Shown here: positions 50,800 through 58,351 of the stretch, piece by piece
How the letters are laid out: each line of letters opens with the position of its first letter
Position numbering within the stretch: the stretch's first letter is position 1
NCBI RefSeq assembly: GCF_024137025.1
Contig: NZ_JAMYJR010000052.1
Span: 1 to 64,000 of the forward strand
From: Paractinoplanes aksuensis
GTDB lineage: Bacteria; Actinomycetota; Actinomycetes; Mycobacteriales; Micromonosporaceae
Reading direction: 5' to 3'
DNA length: 64,000 bases
Notes under the pieces: generated by a model
Database searches by the model: none
The model's input: the letters and a program-made list of their open reading frames with translations, nothing else
What the model was told of the DNA's origin: nothing
Made by a program: the position numbers and the translations under genes

Positions 50800-51663
50800 C
50801 TACAGCCACAGTTTCTGCAGCATGTGCCAGTCCTGCGGGTGGTCCGCGATGCCGGCCGCGTAGGCGTCGGCCAGCAGCTGGGTGGTCGCCTTGACCCTGA
50901 CGTCGAGGGCGCCCTCGGTCGGCGGGACGATCCGGCGCAGCACGGCGTGGGTCGTGCTCGGCGTGAACGACAGGTCGACCGCGTACAGGGGGGCGCCGGT
51001 GCGGATGGCCAGGATCGCGGGCCCGGCCGGCATGCGGGTGCGCCCGCCGAAGAACTCGACCTCGACGCCGTTGCGGGACAGGTCACGGTCGCCGAGCAGC
51101 GCGGCCACGTAGCCCTCCTGCAGTTTCTCGGCCAGCACGTCGAGCGGGGGCCGCGGGCCGCCGGTGAGCGGCAGCACTTCCATGCCCAGCTTGCGGCGGT
51201 AGTCGAGGAACTGCTCGTACACCGCCTCGGGCTTCAGCCGCTCGGCCACGGTGATCATGCGCCAGTCGTTGGCGACCACCCAGGCCGCGGCCGCGTCCCA
51301 GTTGCCCACGTGGGGCAGCGCGAGCACGATCCCCTTGCCGTCGGCGACGCCGGTCTTGAGCCAGTCGTAGTGCTCGGGCGAGATGCTGAAACCGTCGAGC
51401 GACTGCTGCCGGCTCTGCGTGGGCAGGCGGAACGCCTCGAGCCAGTAGCGCGCGTACGACCGCAGCCCGTCGCGCACCAATTCGTCGGGCATGTCGGGCC
51501 GCACCTGCTGCAGGTTGCGTCGCAGCCGCTGGGTGCCGGGACCGTTCTTGGCGTACGCCCGATCGGCCCCGGTCATGAAGATGCGGCGCGCCACCGGCAG
51601 CGGCAGCGCCCGCACCACCCGCCACCCGGCGGCGTACCCGAACTCGATCAACCGGTCTTTCAC
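50800..51663 (-). CDS. Phosphatidylinositol mannoside acyltransferase (LpxL/HtrB family)
   Basis: 287 residues, GTG start overlapping the pgsA stop by 4 bases. The HTA acyltransferase motifs are VLALPHVGNWDAAAAWV (HxxxxD: His, Asp) and LLGDRDLSRNGVEVEFFGGRTRMPAGPAILAIRTGAPL. It corresponds to PatA (Rv2611c) of mycobacteria, which acylates the first mannose of PIM1. It lies between pgsA and pimA, the standard order. Confidence 0.93.
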   Translation of the reverse strand: MKDRLIEFGYAAGWRVVRALPLPVARRIFMTGADRAYAKNGPGTQRLRRNLQQVRPDMPDELVRDGLRSYARYWLEAFRLPTQSRQQSLDGFSISPEHYDWLKTGVADGKGIVLALPHVGNWDAAAAWVVANDWRMITVAERLKPEAVYEQFLDYRRKLGMEVLPLTGGPRPPLDVLAEKLQEGYVAALLGDRDLSRNGVEVEFFGGRTRMPAGPAILAIRTGAPLYAVDLSFTPSTTHAVLRRIVPPTEGALDVRVKATTQLLADAYAAGIADHPQDWHMLQKLWL

Positions 51664-52307
51664 GCAGGCTTGTCCTCAGCAACGGCCGGCGCCGGGGCCG
51701 CAGCCGGTTCCGTACGCCCGGCGTGGATCAGCCGCTGGAACACGGTGACCAGCGACAGCGCGGCCAGCACCCACAGCGCCGCGGGCAGGCCCCACTCGAG
51801 CCCGGCCCCGCCCAGCAGACCGCCGACGCCCACGATGAGCAAGCGTTCGAGGCGCTCGGCGATGCCGACATCGGCGTCCAGCCCGAGGCTCTGGGCCCGG
51901 GCCTTGACGTAGGACACGACCTGGCCGGCGGACAGGCTGATCAGGGCGGCGATCATGCCGCCGTACGGGTTGCCCTCGGTCGACATGTAATAGGCGACGG
52001 CGCCGAACACAGCCGCGTCGGCCAGCCGGTCCATCGACGAGTCGAGCAGGGCGCCGAACTTGCTGGAGCCACCCCGCATCCGGGCCATCGTGCCGTCGAG
52101 GGCGTCGGTCAGCGCGAAGGCGGTGACGATGACGGTGCCCCAGATGAGGTGGCCCATCGCACCGAAGTAGGAGCCGATCAAGACGCCGACAGTGCCGGCG
52201 ATGGTGACGGCGTTGGGAGTGACGCCGATCCGCAGCAGGAAACGGGCGGTCGGGTTCACGCCGTAAGCGATGACGGCGCGCGCGGGTACTTGGACGATCT
52301 TTGCCAT
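51660..52307 (-). CDS. pgsA: Phosphatidylinositol phosphate synthase (CDP-alcohol phosphotransferase)
   Basis: 215 residues with about six membrane helices. The CDP-alcohol phosphotransferase motif D-G-x2-A-R-x8-G-x3-D-x3-D is present as DALDGTMARMRGGSSKFGALLDSSMDRLAD. In actinobacteria this gene next to PatA and PimA makes phosphatidylinositol phosphate from CDP-diacylglycerol and inositol phosphate, the first step to PIMs. First gene of the PIM operon. Confidence 0.94.
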   Translation of the reverse strand: MAKIVQVPARAVIAYGVNPTARFLLRIGVTPNAVTIAGTVGVLIGSYFGAMGHLIWGTVIVTAFALTDALDGTMARMRGGSSKFGALLDSSMDRLADAAVFGAVAYYMSTEGNPYGGMIAALISLSAGQVVSYVKARAQSLGLDADVGIAERLERLLIVGVGGLLGGAGLEWGLPAALWVLAALSLVTVFQRLIHAGRTEPAAAPAPAVAEDKPA

Positions 52308-52440
52308 GGCCGTCCCACCTTATCGGCGTGAGCTGGGTCGGCGCTCCCCGGCAAGGCCGTAACGTTGCCGACTACATAGGGTTGCGGGGGTGGACGGCGC
52401 GGGTGTGGGATTTACCAACAGCGTCGTAACAGTCCCGAAA

Positions 52441-52505
52441 CGGCAGGAGCGACCGCACCCGGTCGCCTGCCGCAGAAGACCTCGGTATCGGCAGGAGCGA
52501 CCGCA
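52441..52505 (+). repeat. Duplicated ribosome-site segment before the EF-G paralogue
   Basis: The 17-mer CGGCAGGAGCGACCGCA occurs at 52441-52457 and again at 52489-52505, directly before the ATG at 52506. A second matching block, CAGAAGACCTCGG, occurs at 52473-52485 and at 52512-52524 inside the gene. So the ribosome site and first codons were duplicated; the upstream copy lost its ATG. The first copy can pair with CGGTCGCCTGCC (52460-52471) to form a hairpin hiding its AGGAG. Confidence 0.8.
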
Positions 52506-54665
52506 ATGGCCCAGAAGACCTCGGAGAAGGGGCTCAACGGCGCAGCGGCGCCGGTGGTGACAGAGCCCGGCAGAGTACGCAACGTGGTGCTGGTCGGCCA
52601 CTCCGGTGCGGGCAAGACCACCCTGGTCGAGGCCCTGCTGGCGGCGACCGGAACGATATCCCGGGCCGGTTCGGTGACCGACGGCACCACGGTGTCGGAC
52701 CACGACCCGGCCGCCGTCCGGCAGCAGCGCTCGGTCGCGCTGGCCTGCGCGCCGCTGATGCACCAGGACGTCAAGATCAACCTGCTCGACACCCCGGGCT
52801 ACGCCGACTTCGTCGGGGAGCTGCGCGCCGGCCTGCGGGCCGCGGACGCCGCGCTCTTCGTCGTCTCGGCCGTCGACGGCGTCGACGACGCCACCGTCGC
52901 GCTGTGGGACGAGTGCGCCGCGGTCGGTATGCCCCGCGCGGTCGCCATCACCCGGCTCGACCACCCGCGGGCCGACTACGAGGAGACCCTGGCCACCATC
53001 CAGGAGGCGTTCGGCGAGAACGTCATGCCGATCTACCAGCCCATGCTGGGTGACGACGGCCAGTCCATGGCCGGCCTGATCGGCCTGGTCACGCTGCGGG
53101 TGCTCGACTACTCCGAGGGGTATCCGCCGCGCGCCGGCGAGGCCGAGCGCGAGCATCTGAACCCGATCGCCGACGACCGCAACGCGCTCATCGAGGGGAT
53201 CATCGCCGAGAGCGAGGACGAGTCCCTGATGGACCGCTACCTCGGCGGCGAGCTGATCAGCACCGACACCCTGCTGCCGGATCTCGAGAAGGCCGTCGCG
53301 CGGGGCAATTTCTACCCGGTCATCCCGGTCTGCGCGGGCACCGGGGTCGGGCTCGACGCGCTGCTCGACGGCCTGGTCAGCGGCGCGCCGTCACCGCTGG
53401 AGCACGAGCTGCCGGTGGTCACCGGCGTCGACGGCTCGCCGCGCCCGCCGCTGAGCTGCGACCCCGACGGCCCGCTGGTGGCCGAGGTGGTCAAGACGAC
53501 GATCGACCGGCACGTGGGCCGGGTCTCGCTGGTCCGCGTGTTCAGCGGCACCCTGCGCCCCGAACAGGTGCTGCACGTCTCGGGGCACGGCCTGGCCGAG
53601 CGCGGCCACCCCGACCACGACGCCGACGAGCGGGTCGCCCACGTCTACTCCCCGCTCGGCGCCCAGCTGCGTGAGGTTCCCTCGTGCATCGCCGGGGACA
53701 TCTGCGCGATCACCAAGTCGGGCAGCGCCGAGACCGGCGACACGCTCAGCGGCAAGGACCAGCCGCTGCTGATGGAGCCGTGGTCGATGCCCGAGCCGCT
53801 GCTGCCGATCGCCGTGGTCGCCAAGACCCGCTCGGACGAGGACGCGCTGGCCAAGAACCTGGCCCGGCTGGTGGCGGGCGACCCGACCATGCGGCTCGAG
53901 CGCAACGCCGACACCCACCAGCTCGTGCTGTGGACCATGGGCGAGTCGCACGCCGACGTCGTGCTCGAGCGGCTGCGCGCGGGCGGGGTCGAGCTCGACA
54001 CCGAGCCGGTCAAGGTGCCGCTGCGCGAGACGTTCGGCTCGGCCGCCAAGGGTCACGGGCGGCACGTCAAACAGTCCGGCGGCCACGGTCAGTACGCGGT
54101 GTGCGACATCCACGTCGAGCCGCTGCCCCGCGGTTCCGGTTTCGAGTTCGTCGACAAGGTCGTCGGCGGCTCGGTGCCGCACAACTACATCCCGTCGGTC
54201 GAGAAGGGGGTGCGGGCGCAGCTCGAGCGCGGGCTGGCCACCGGCTTCCCGGTGGTCGACGTGCGGGTGACGCTGTTCGACGGCAAGGCCCACAGCGTCG
54301 ACTCGTCGGACGCCGCGTTCCAGACCGCGGGGGCGCTGGCCCTGCGCGAGGCGGCCGCGATCGGGCAGGTCACCCTGCTCGAACCGATCGACGAGATCGT
54401 CGTCCGGGTGCCCGAGTCGTACGTGGGGGCGGTGATGAGCGACCTCTCGGGGCGCCGGGGCCGCCCGCTGGGCACCGAGAACGAGGACAGCGGCTCCTAC
54501 AGCCTGGTGCGGGCGGAGGTGCCGGCAACCGAACTCATCCGGTACGCCGTGGAACTGCGCGCGCTGTCGTCGGGGGCGGGCACCTTCACCCGTACGTACG
54601 CCCGGCACGAACCGATGCCGCCGCACCTCGCCGAGGGAGTTAAAAAGGAGTCCACTACACGGTGA
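52506..54665 (+). CDS. EF-G-like translational GTPase (EF-G2 type)
   Basis: 719 residues. G domain: P-loop GHSGAGKTTL, DTPGYADFVGELRAGLRAADAALFVVSAVDGV and ITRLDHPRAD in place of the standard NKxD. Domains II-V follow, ending with VVRVPESYVGAVMSDLSGRRG. The switch and guanine motif (TRLD) differ from canonical EF-G, and the gene is not in the str operon, so it is the EF-G2/FusA2 paralogue known in mycobacteria, whose role is unsettled (no strong ribosome-dependent GTPase). It lies between pgsA and HIT genes, which are adjacent in mycobacteria. Confidence 0.92.
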   Translation: MAQKTSEKGLNGAAAPVVTEPGRVRNVVLVGHSGAGKTTLVEALLAATGTISRAGSVTDGTTVSDHDPAAVRQQRSVALACAPLMHQDVKINLLDTPGYADFVGELRAGLRAADAALFVVSAVDGVDDATVALWDECAAVGMPRAVAITRLDHPRADYEETLATIQEAFGENVMPIYQPMLGDDGQSMAGLIGLVTLRVLDYSEGYPPRAGEAEREHLNPIADDRNALIEGIIAESEDESLMDRYLGGELISTDTLLPDLEKAVARGNFYPVIPVCAGTGVGLDALLDGLVSGAPSPLEHELPVVTGVDGSPRPPLSCDPDGPLVAEVVKTTIDRHVGRVSLVRVFSGTLRPEQVLHVSGHGLAERGHPDHDADERVAHVYSPLGAQLREVPSCIAGDICAITKSGSAETGDTLSGKDQPLLMEPWSMPEPLLPIAVVAKTRSDEDALAKNLARLVAGDPTMRLERNADTHQLVLWTMGESHADVVLERLRAGGVELDTEPVKVPLRETFGSAAKGHGRHVKQSGGHGQYAVCDIHVEPLPRGSGFEFVDKVVGGSVPHNYIPSVEKGVRAQLERGLATGFPVVDVRVTLFDGKAHSVDSSDAAFQTAGALALREAAAIGQVTLLEPIDEIVVRVPESYVGAVMSDLSGRRGRPLGTENEDSGSYSLVRAEVPATELIRYAVELRALSSGAGTFTRTYARHEPMPPHLAEGVKKESTTR

Positions 54666-54682
54666 TCGCGTTGGCTGCCTCG

Positions 54683-54701
54683 CGGGGCGGCGACCGCCCC
54701 G
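54683..54701. terminator. Hairpin between convergent EF-G2 and HIT genes
   Basis: 8-bp perfect stem CGGGGCGG / CCGCCCCG with a CGA loop, 18 bp after the EF-G2 stop and 33 bp after the HIT stop on the other strand. No T tract on either side. Plausible bidirectional terminator. Confidence 0.5.
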
Positions 54702-54733
54702 AGTGCGGAAGAAGTGCGGCGGGCGTACGGGCT

Positions 54734-55249
54734 CTAGGCGGGCCACGCCTTCAGCAGTAGTCGCCGGGTGTCGTCGAGCAGTTGCGGCATCACCTTGGTG
54801 CGGCTCACCACCGACATGAAGTTGGCGTCGCCGCCCCACCGCGGCACCACGTGCTGGTGCAGGTGGGCCGCGATGCCCGCGCCGGCCACCGCGCCCTGGT
54901 TCATGCCCAGGTTGAAACCGTGCGGCGTGCTGACCGAGCGGATCACCCGCATCGCCGTGCGGGTGTAGGCGGCCAGCTCGGCCGTCTCGTCGTCGGTCAG
55001 GTCGGTGTAGTCGGCGACGTGGCGGTAGGGGCAGATCATCACGTGACCCGGGTTGTACGGGTACAGGTTGAGCACGGCGAACACGAGCTCGCCCCGCGCC
55101 ACCACGAGCGTGTCGGTCTCGGGGGCCTGGCAGAACGGGCAGTCCGCCGGCTTGTCGGCCCCGGTGACGTAGTCGAGCCGGTGCGGTGTCCACAGCCGCT
55201 CCAGGCCGTCGGGCTCCCCGGTCTCGACGTGCTCGGCTTCGTCGCTCAC
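54734..55249 (-). CDS. HIT family nucleotide hydrolase/phosphorylase (Ap4A type)
   Basis: 171 residues from a GTG at 55249. The histidine triad is HLHQHVVPRW, with the Zn-type DCPFCQAPETDTLVVARGELVFAVLNLYPYNPGHVMICPYRHVADYTDLT start typical of the Rv2613c-like Ap4A phosphorylases of actinobacteria. It breaks down diadenosine polyphosphates or related nucleotides. Its start overlaps the stop of the GGDEF gene as GTGA, so the two are coupled. Confidence 0.92.
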   Translation of the reverse strand: MSDEAEHVETGEPDGLERLWTPHRLDYVTGADKPADCPFCQAPETDTLVVARGELVFAVLNLYPYNPGHVMICPYRHVADYTDLTDDETAELAAYTRTAMRVIRSVSTPHGFNLGMNQGAVAGAGIAAHLHQHVVPRWGGDANFMSVVSRTKVMPQLLDDTRRLLLKAWPA

Positions 55250-56514
55250 ACGCCCGAGCTTAGAGGCTGGCGGTCCGCCGCCCGATGCCCGCGCGGGCCC
55301 TGTGCCCCGTCCTCCCGAGGGGCCGCCGCTCCGTGCTCGCGCGACGCCGGCGACCCGTGCAGCTGGAAGCCGCCGCCGCCGCGGCGCTTGGCCTCGTACA
55401 TCGCCGTGTCGGCCATCCGCAGCAGCTCGTCCGCGTCGGCGACGTCCGCGTGCGAGAGCGCGACCCCGACGCTGGCCGGCGTCCGCAGCTTCCGGCCGCC
55501 CATGGTGATCGTCTCGTCGAGCGCGTCGACGATCCGTTCGGCCACCGCGAGCGCGTCCCGGGCCGAGGCCAGATCCTCGGTGATCACCACGAATTCGTCG
55601 CCGCCGAGCCGCCCGACGGTGTCCTCGTCGCGCACGCACTCGCGCAGCCGCCCGGCCACCGCCTGCAGCAGGTGGTCGCCCACGGTGTGCCCGTACTTGT
55701 CGTTGACCTGCTTGAAGCCGTTGAGGTCGAGCAGCAGCGCGCCCACCGGCCGCCCGCTGCGCCGCGACCGGGCCAGTGCCTCGCCCAGCCGCTCACGCAG
55801 CAGAGCCCGGTTGCCGAGCCCGGTCAGCGGGTCGCGCAGGGCCCGCTCGGTCAGCTCCGCGGTCAGGGCCACGCTGGCCAGGGCGAGCGCGACCTGGGTG
55901 CGCAGCGCCTGCAACGACTGGAAGATCTCGGCCGGCAGTTCGCCCTCGGCGCTCACCGAGAGCACGCCGAAGAAGCGGTCACCGTTGGTCAGCGGCAGCA
56001 GCGTGTACGGGCGGTCGACCACCGCCTCGACATTCGTGTAGCCGAGTTCGGCCGGGTTGTGGACGACCACCACCTCGCCCGCCAGCAGCCGGTCGACCAG
56101 TCCGGCCGGGGCCTGGGCGGCCGGCACAGTGCGGCCACGCAGGGCGTCGGCGTCGGCCCCGGATGCCTCGGCCACGGTGAACCGGCCGTCGTCGAGGCCA
56201 ACGATCGTGGCCCGGGCGCCGGGGCACTCGGTCAGCAGCGTGCCTGCCGCGCTCACCGCGTGCCGGCGCACCTCGGCCGGGTCGGTGGCGTGGATCAGGG
56301 CTGTGCCCAGCTCGCTCAGCACCTGCTCGCGGGCGACACCGCGGCGCAGCGCGCGCAGGTCGGCGTCGCGCTCGGCCAGCATGCGCAGCACCACGACGAG
56401 CACCACCAGCACGGTCGCGGCCTGGGCCAGGTCGATCCAGGTGCGCTCGAACAGCGACCACGCCGCGGCCACGACGAGACCGCCGACGACGAACAGATTC
56501 TTGGCGCGCGACAT
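55246..56514 (-). CDS. Diguanylate cyclase with GAF domain
   Basis: 422 residues from the ATG at 56514. Two N-terminal hydrophobic helices (LFVVGGLVVAAAWSLF, LAQAATVLVVLVVVLRML), a GAF-like domain (about 70-220), then a GGDEF domain with intact active site RLGGDEFVVI and inhibitory site RDED five residues before it. It should make cyclic di-GMP and be feedback-inhibited. The C-terminal 40 residues are disordered. Its stop overlaps the HIT gene start. An in-frame upstream ATG at 56646 would add 44 residues encoded by an 18-bp repeat; I judge this unlikely. Confidence 0.92.
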   Translation of the reverse strand: MSRAKNLFVVGGLVVAAAWSLFERTWIDLAQAATVLVVLVVVLRMLAERDADLRALRRGVAREQVLSELGTALIHATDPAEVRRHAVSAAGTLLTECPGARATIVGLDDGRFTVAEASGADADALRGRTVPAAQAPAGLVDRLLAGEVVVVHNPAELGYTNVEAVVDRPYTLLPLTNGDRFFGVLSVSAEGELPAEIFQSLQALRTQVALALASVALTAELTERALRDPLTGLGNRALLRERLGEALARSRRSGRPVGALLLDLNGFKQVNDKYGHTVGDHLLQAVAGRLRECVRDEDTVGRLGGDEFVVITEDLASARDALAVAERIVDALDETITMGGRKLRTPASVGVALSHADVADADELLRMADTAMYEAKRRGGGGFQLHGSPASREHGAAAPREDGAQGPRGHRAADRQPLSSGV

Positions 56515-56589
56515 GACCGCCGATTCGGCGCGCCGACGCTCCACTTGAGCAGGTCCCGGGTTGCGAGGAAGTTGTTCTTGGCACCGCCC

Positions 56590-56661
56590 CGTGACGAGCC
56601 GCCGCGCCATGACGAGCCACCGCCTCGTGACGAGCCACCGCGCCATGACGAGCCGCCGCGC
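56590..56661. repeat. Four tandem 18-bp repeats (minisatellite)
   Basis: Four back-to-back 18-bp units with consensus CRTGACGAGCCRCCGCGC: 56590-56607, 56608-56625, 56626-56643, 56644-56661. Units 1 and 3, and 2 and 4, are most alike. The array lies between the ADP-ribosylglycohydrolase stop (56669) and the cyclase start (56514). Being a multiple of 3, it stays open on the minus strand as a repeating MARWLV/TRRWLV hexapeptide. Confidence 0.9.
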
Positions 56662-56668
56662 GCGAGGG

Positions 56669-57565
56669 TCAGTCGCCGCTCGCCGTGGCCGCGGTCAGCC
56701 AGGCCGGCAGCGGCTCGCGAGCCGCCATCCAGCCCGGCGGGATGCCGTCGAGGCCGGTGTGGGCGGCCACGATGCCGCCGGCGATGGCACAGGTGGTGTC
56801 GACGTCGCCACCGGCCCGCAGGCAGGCCGCGATCGCCCCCGGGTAGTCGTCGAGGAACCGGTCGGCCACCCAGACCGCGAACGGCACGGTGTCGCGCGCC
56901 ATCGCCCGGGCGCCGTTCCCCAACTCGTACGCCGCTTCGAGCGGATCCCGCAACCGGCCCGCCGCCAGCAGACCGTCGCGGACGAGCCCGTCCGGCGTGT
57001 GCGCGGCCACCGCTCGCAGCAACGGCGGTCGCAGCCCGTCGAGCCGACCGGCCGTCGCCACGGCCGCGGCCACCGCGACTGCCACTCCCCCGGCGATGCC
57101 CTCGGGGTGGGCGTGGGTGACCTCGGCCGCCCGCGCCCCCTGAACCGCCGCGTGGGCGAGCGAGTCGGCGTGCCAGGCGCCGAGCGGAGCCGCCCGCATG
57201 GCCGCGCCGTTACCGGCCGACCCCTGCCCGTCGAAGGCGGCTGCGGCCGCGATCGGCCAGGGCAGCCCCTCGCGGATCTCGCGCAGCATGACGACGGCGC
57301 CCGGACCGTAGCCGCGATAGGGATCGTGATGGTGGCCGAGCAGCGCCGCGAACGCGTCCCGATCGAAGTCACCGTCGGCCAGCACCTCGACCAGACAGCA
57401 CGCCTCTTCGGTGTCGTCGGTCCACGGCCACGGCCCGGGCGGCGGCGCGGCCGGGTCGACGCGGGTCACGAAGTGCTGGGCGCCCAGCGCGTCACCGACG
57501 CTGAGGCCGGCCAGGCTCTCGAGCGCCAACGCGAGACGCGTACCGGGAAAAAGAGTGAACGACAT
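56669..57565 (-). CDS. ADP-ribosylglycohydrolase family protein
   Basis: 298 residues from the ATG at 57565 (MSFTLFPGTRLALALESLAGLSVGDALGAQ). The magnesium-binding motifs are WTDDTEEACC and GGDVDTTCAIAGGIVAAHTG. Such enzymes remove ADP-ribose from proteins (as DraG does for nitrogenase reductase) or act on related substrates; no ART partner is nearby. A GTG at 57607 with a GGAGGG site upstream is an alternative start adding 14 residues. It diverges from the two-component genes. Confidence 0.9.
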   Translation of the reverse strand: MSFTLFPGTRLALALESLAGLSVGDALGAQHFVTRVDPAAPPPGPWPWTDDTEEACCLVEVLADGDFDRDAFAALLGHHHDPYRGYGPGAVVMLREIREGLPWPIAAAAAFDGQGSAGNGAAMRAAPLGAWHADSLAHAAVQGARAAEVTHAHPEGIAGGVAVAVAAAVATAGRLDGLRPPLLRAVAAHTPDGLVRDGLLAAGRLRDPLEAAYELGNGARAMARDTVPFAVWVADRFLDDYPGAIAACLRAGGDVDTTCAIAGGIVAAHTGLDGIPPGWMAAREPLPAWLTAATASGD

Positions 57566-57649
57566 CGGCACAACGGATGGTATTCGAGCACGCTGCGTAA
57601 TCGACACGTATCCCTCCATCACCGGTTAGGCGCTCGTTGCCGAGGGCAG

Positions 57650-57655
57650 TACCTT
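57650..57655 (+). promoter_or_regulatory. Leaderless -10 box of the response regulator gene
   Basis: TACCTT ends 6 nt before the ATG at 57662; there is no ribosome site. The spacing is that of leaderless actinobacterial transcripts. Confidence 0.5.
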
Positions 57656-57661
57656 CTTCGC

Positions 57662-58351
57662 ATGGCCACGGTGTTGCTCGTCGAGGACGATCACGTCGTG
57701 CGCGGCGCCATGCTGCGGTCGCTGGCCGACCGAGGGCATGCCGTGCACGCCGTCGGCACGGCGCTCGACGCGTTGCGCCGGGTCGCGGCCGAGACGCCCG
57801 ACCTGGTCGTGCTCGATCTCGGGCTGCCCGACCTGGACGGCTCGGACGCCCTGCGCATGCTCCGCGGCATCACCGACGTCCCGATCATCATCGCTACCGC
57901 GCGTGACGACGAGCAGACCGTCGTCCGGCTGCTGCGGGCCGGCGCCGACGACTACATGGTCAAGCCGTTCACCGGCGCCCACCTCGACGCCCGCATCGCC
58001 ACCGTGCTGCGCCGCGTGGGCCGGGCCAGCCGCACCGCCCAGCCCGCCGTGCACGAGGTCGGTGAGCTGCGGGTGGACGTCGGCGAGCGCAGCGCCACCC
58101 TGGCCGAGCAGACGCTCGCGCTCACCCGCAAGGAATTCGACCTGCTCGCGTATCTCGCCGCCCGGCCCGGCCGGGTGGTGTCACGACGGGAGCTGCTGGA
58201 GGAGGTATGGCGACAGCCATCGGTCGGCGAGGACCAGACGATCGACGTGCACCTGTACTGGCTACGCCGGAAGCTGGGCGAGTCCGCGGCGAAACCGCGC
58301 TACCTGCGCACCGTGCGGGGGGTCGGATTCCGGTTGGTGGCGCCGGACTGA
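57662..58351 (+). CDS. OmpR/PhoB family response regulator
   Basis: 229 residues. Receiver domain MATVLLVEDDHVVRGAMLRSLADRGHAVHAVG with phospho-Asp in DLVVLDLGLPDLDG and Lys in DDYMVKPF; C-terminal winged helix LTRKEFDLLAYLAARPGRVVSRRELLEEVWRQPSVGEDQTIDVHLYWLRRKLGESAAKPRYLRTVRGVGFRLV. It forms a two-component system with the kinase that starts inside its stop codon. The target genes are unknown; the divergent or downstream genes are candidates. Confidence 0.95.
   Translation: MATVLLVEDDHVVRGAMLRSLADRGHAVHAVGTALDALRRVAAETPDLVVLDLGLPDLDGSDALRMLRGITDVPIIIATARDDEQTVVRLLRAGADDYMVKPFTGAHLDARIATVLRRVGRASRTAQPAVHEVGELRVDVGERSATLAEQTLALTRKEFDLLAYLAARPGRVVSRRELLEEVWRQPSVGEDQTIDVHLYWLRRKLGESAAKPRYLRTVRGVGFRLVAPD

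Noticed and set aside
56590..56661. Tandem 18-bp repeats as a CRISPR array
   Set aside because: Units are directly adjacent with no spacers; no cas genes nearby.
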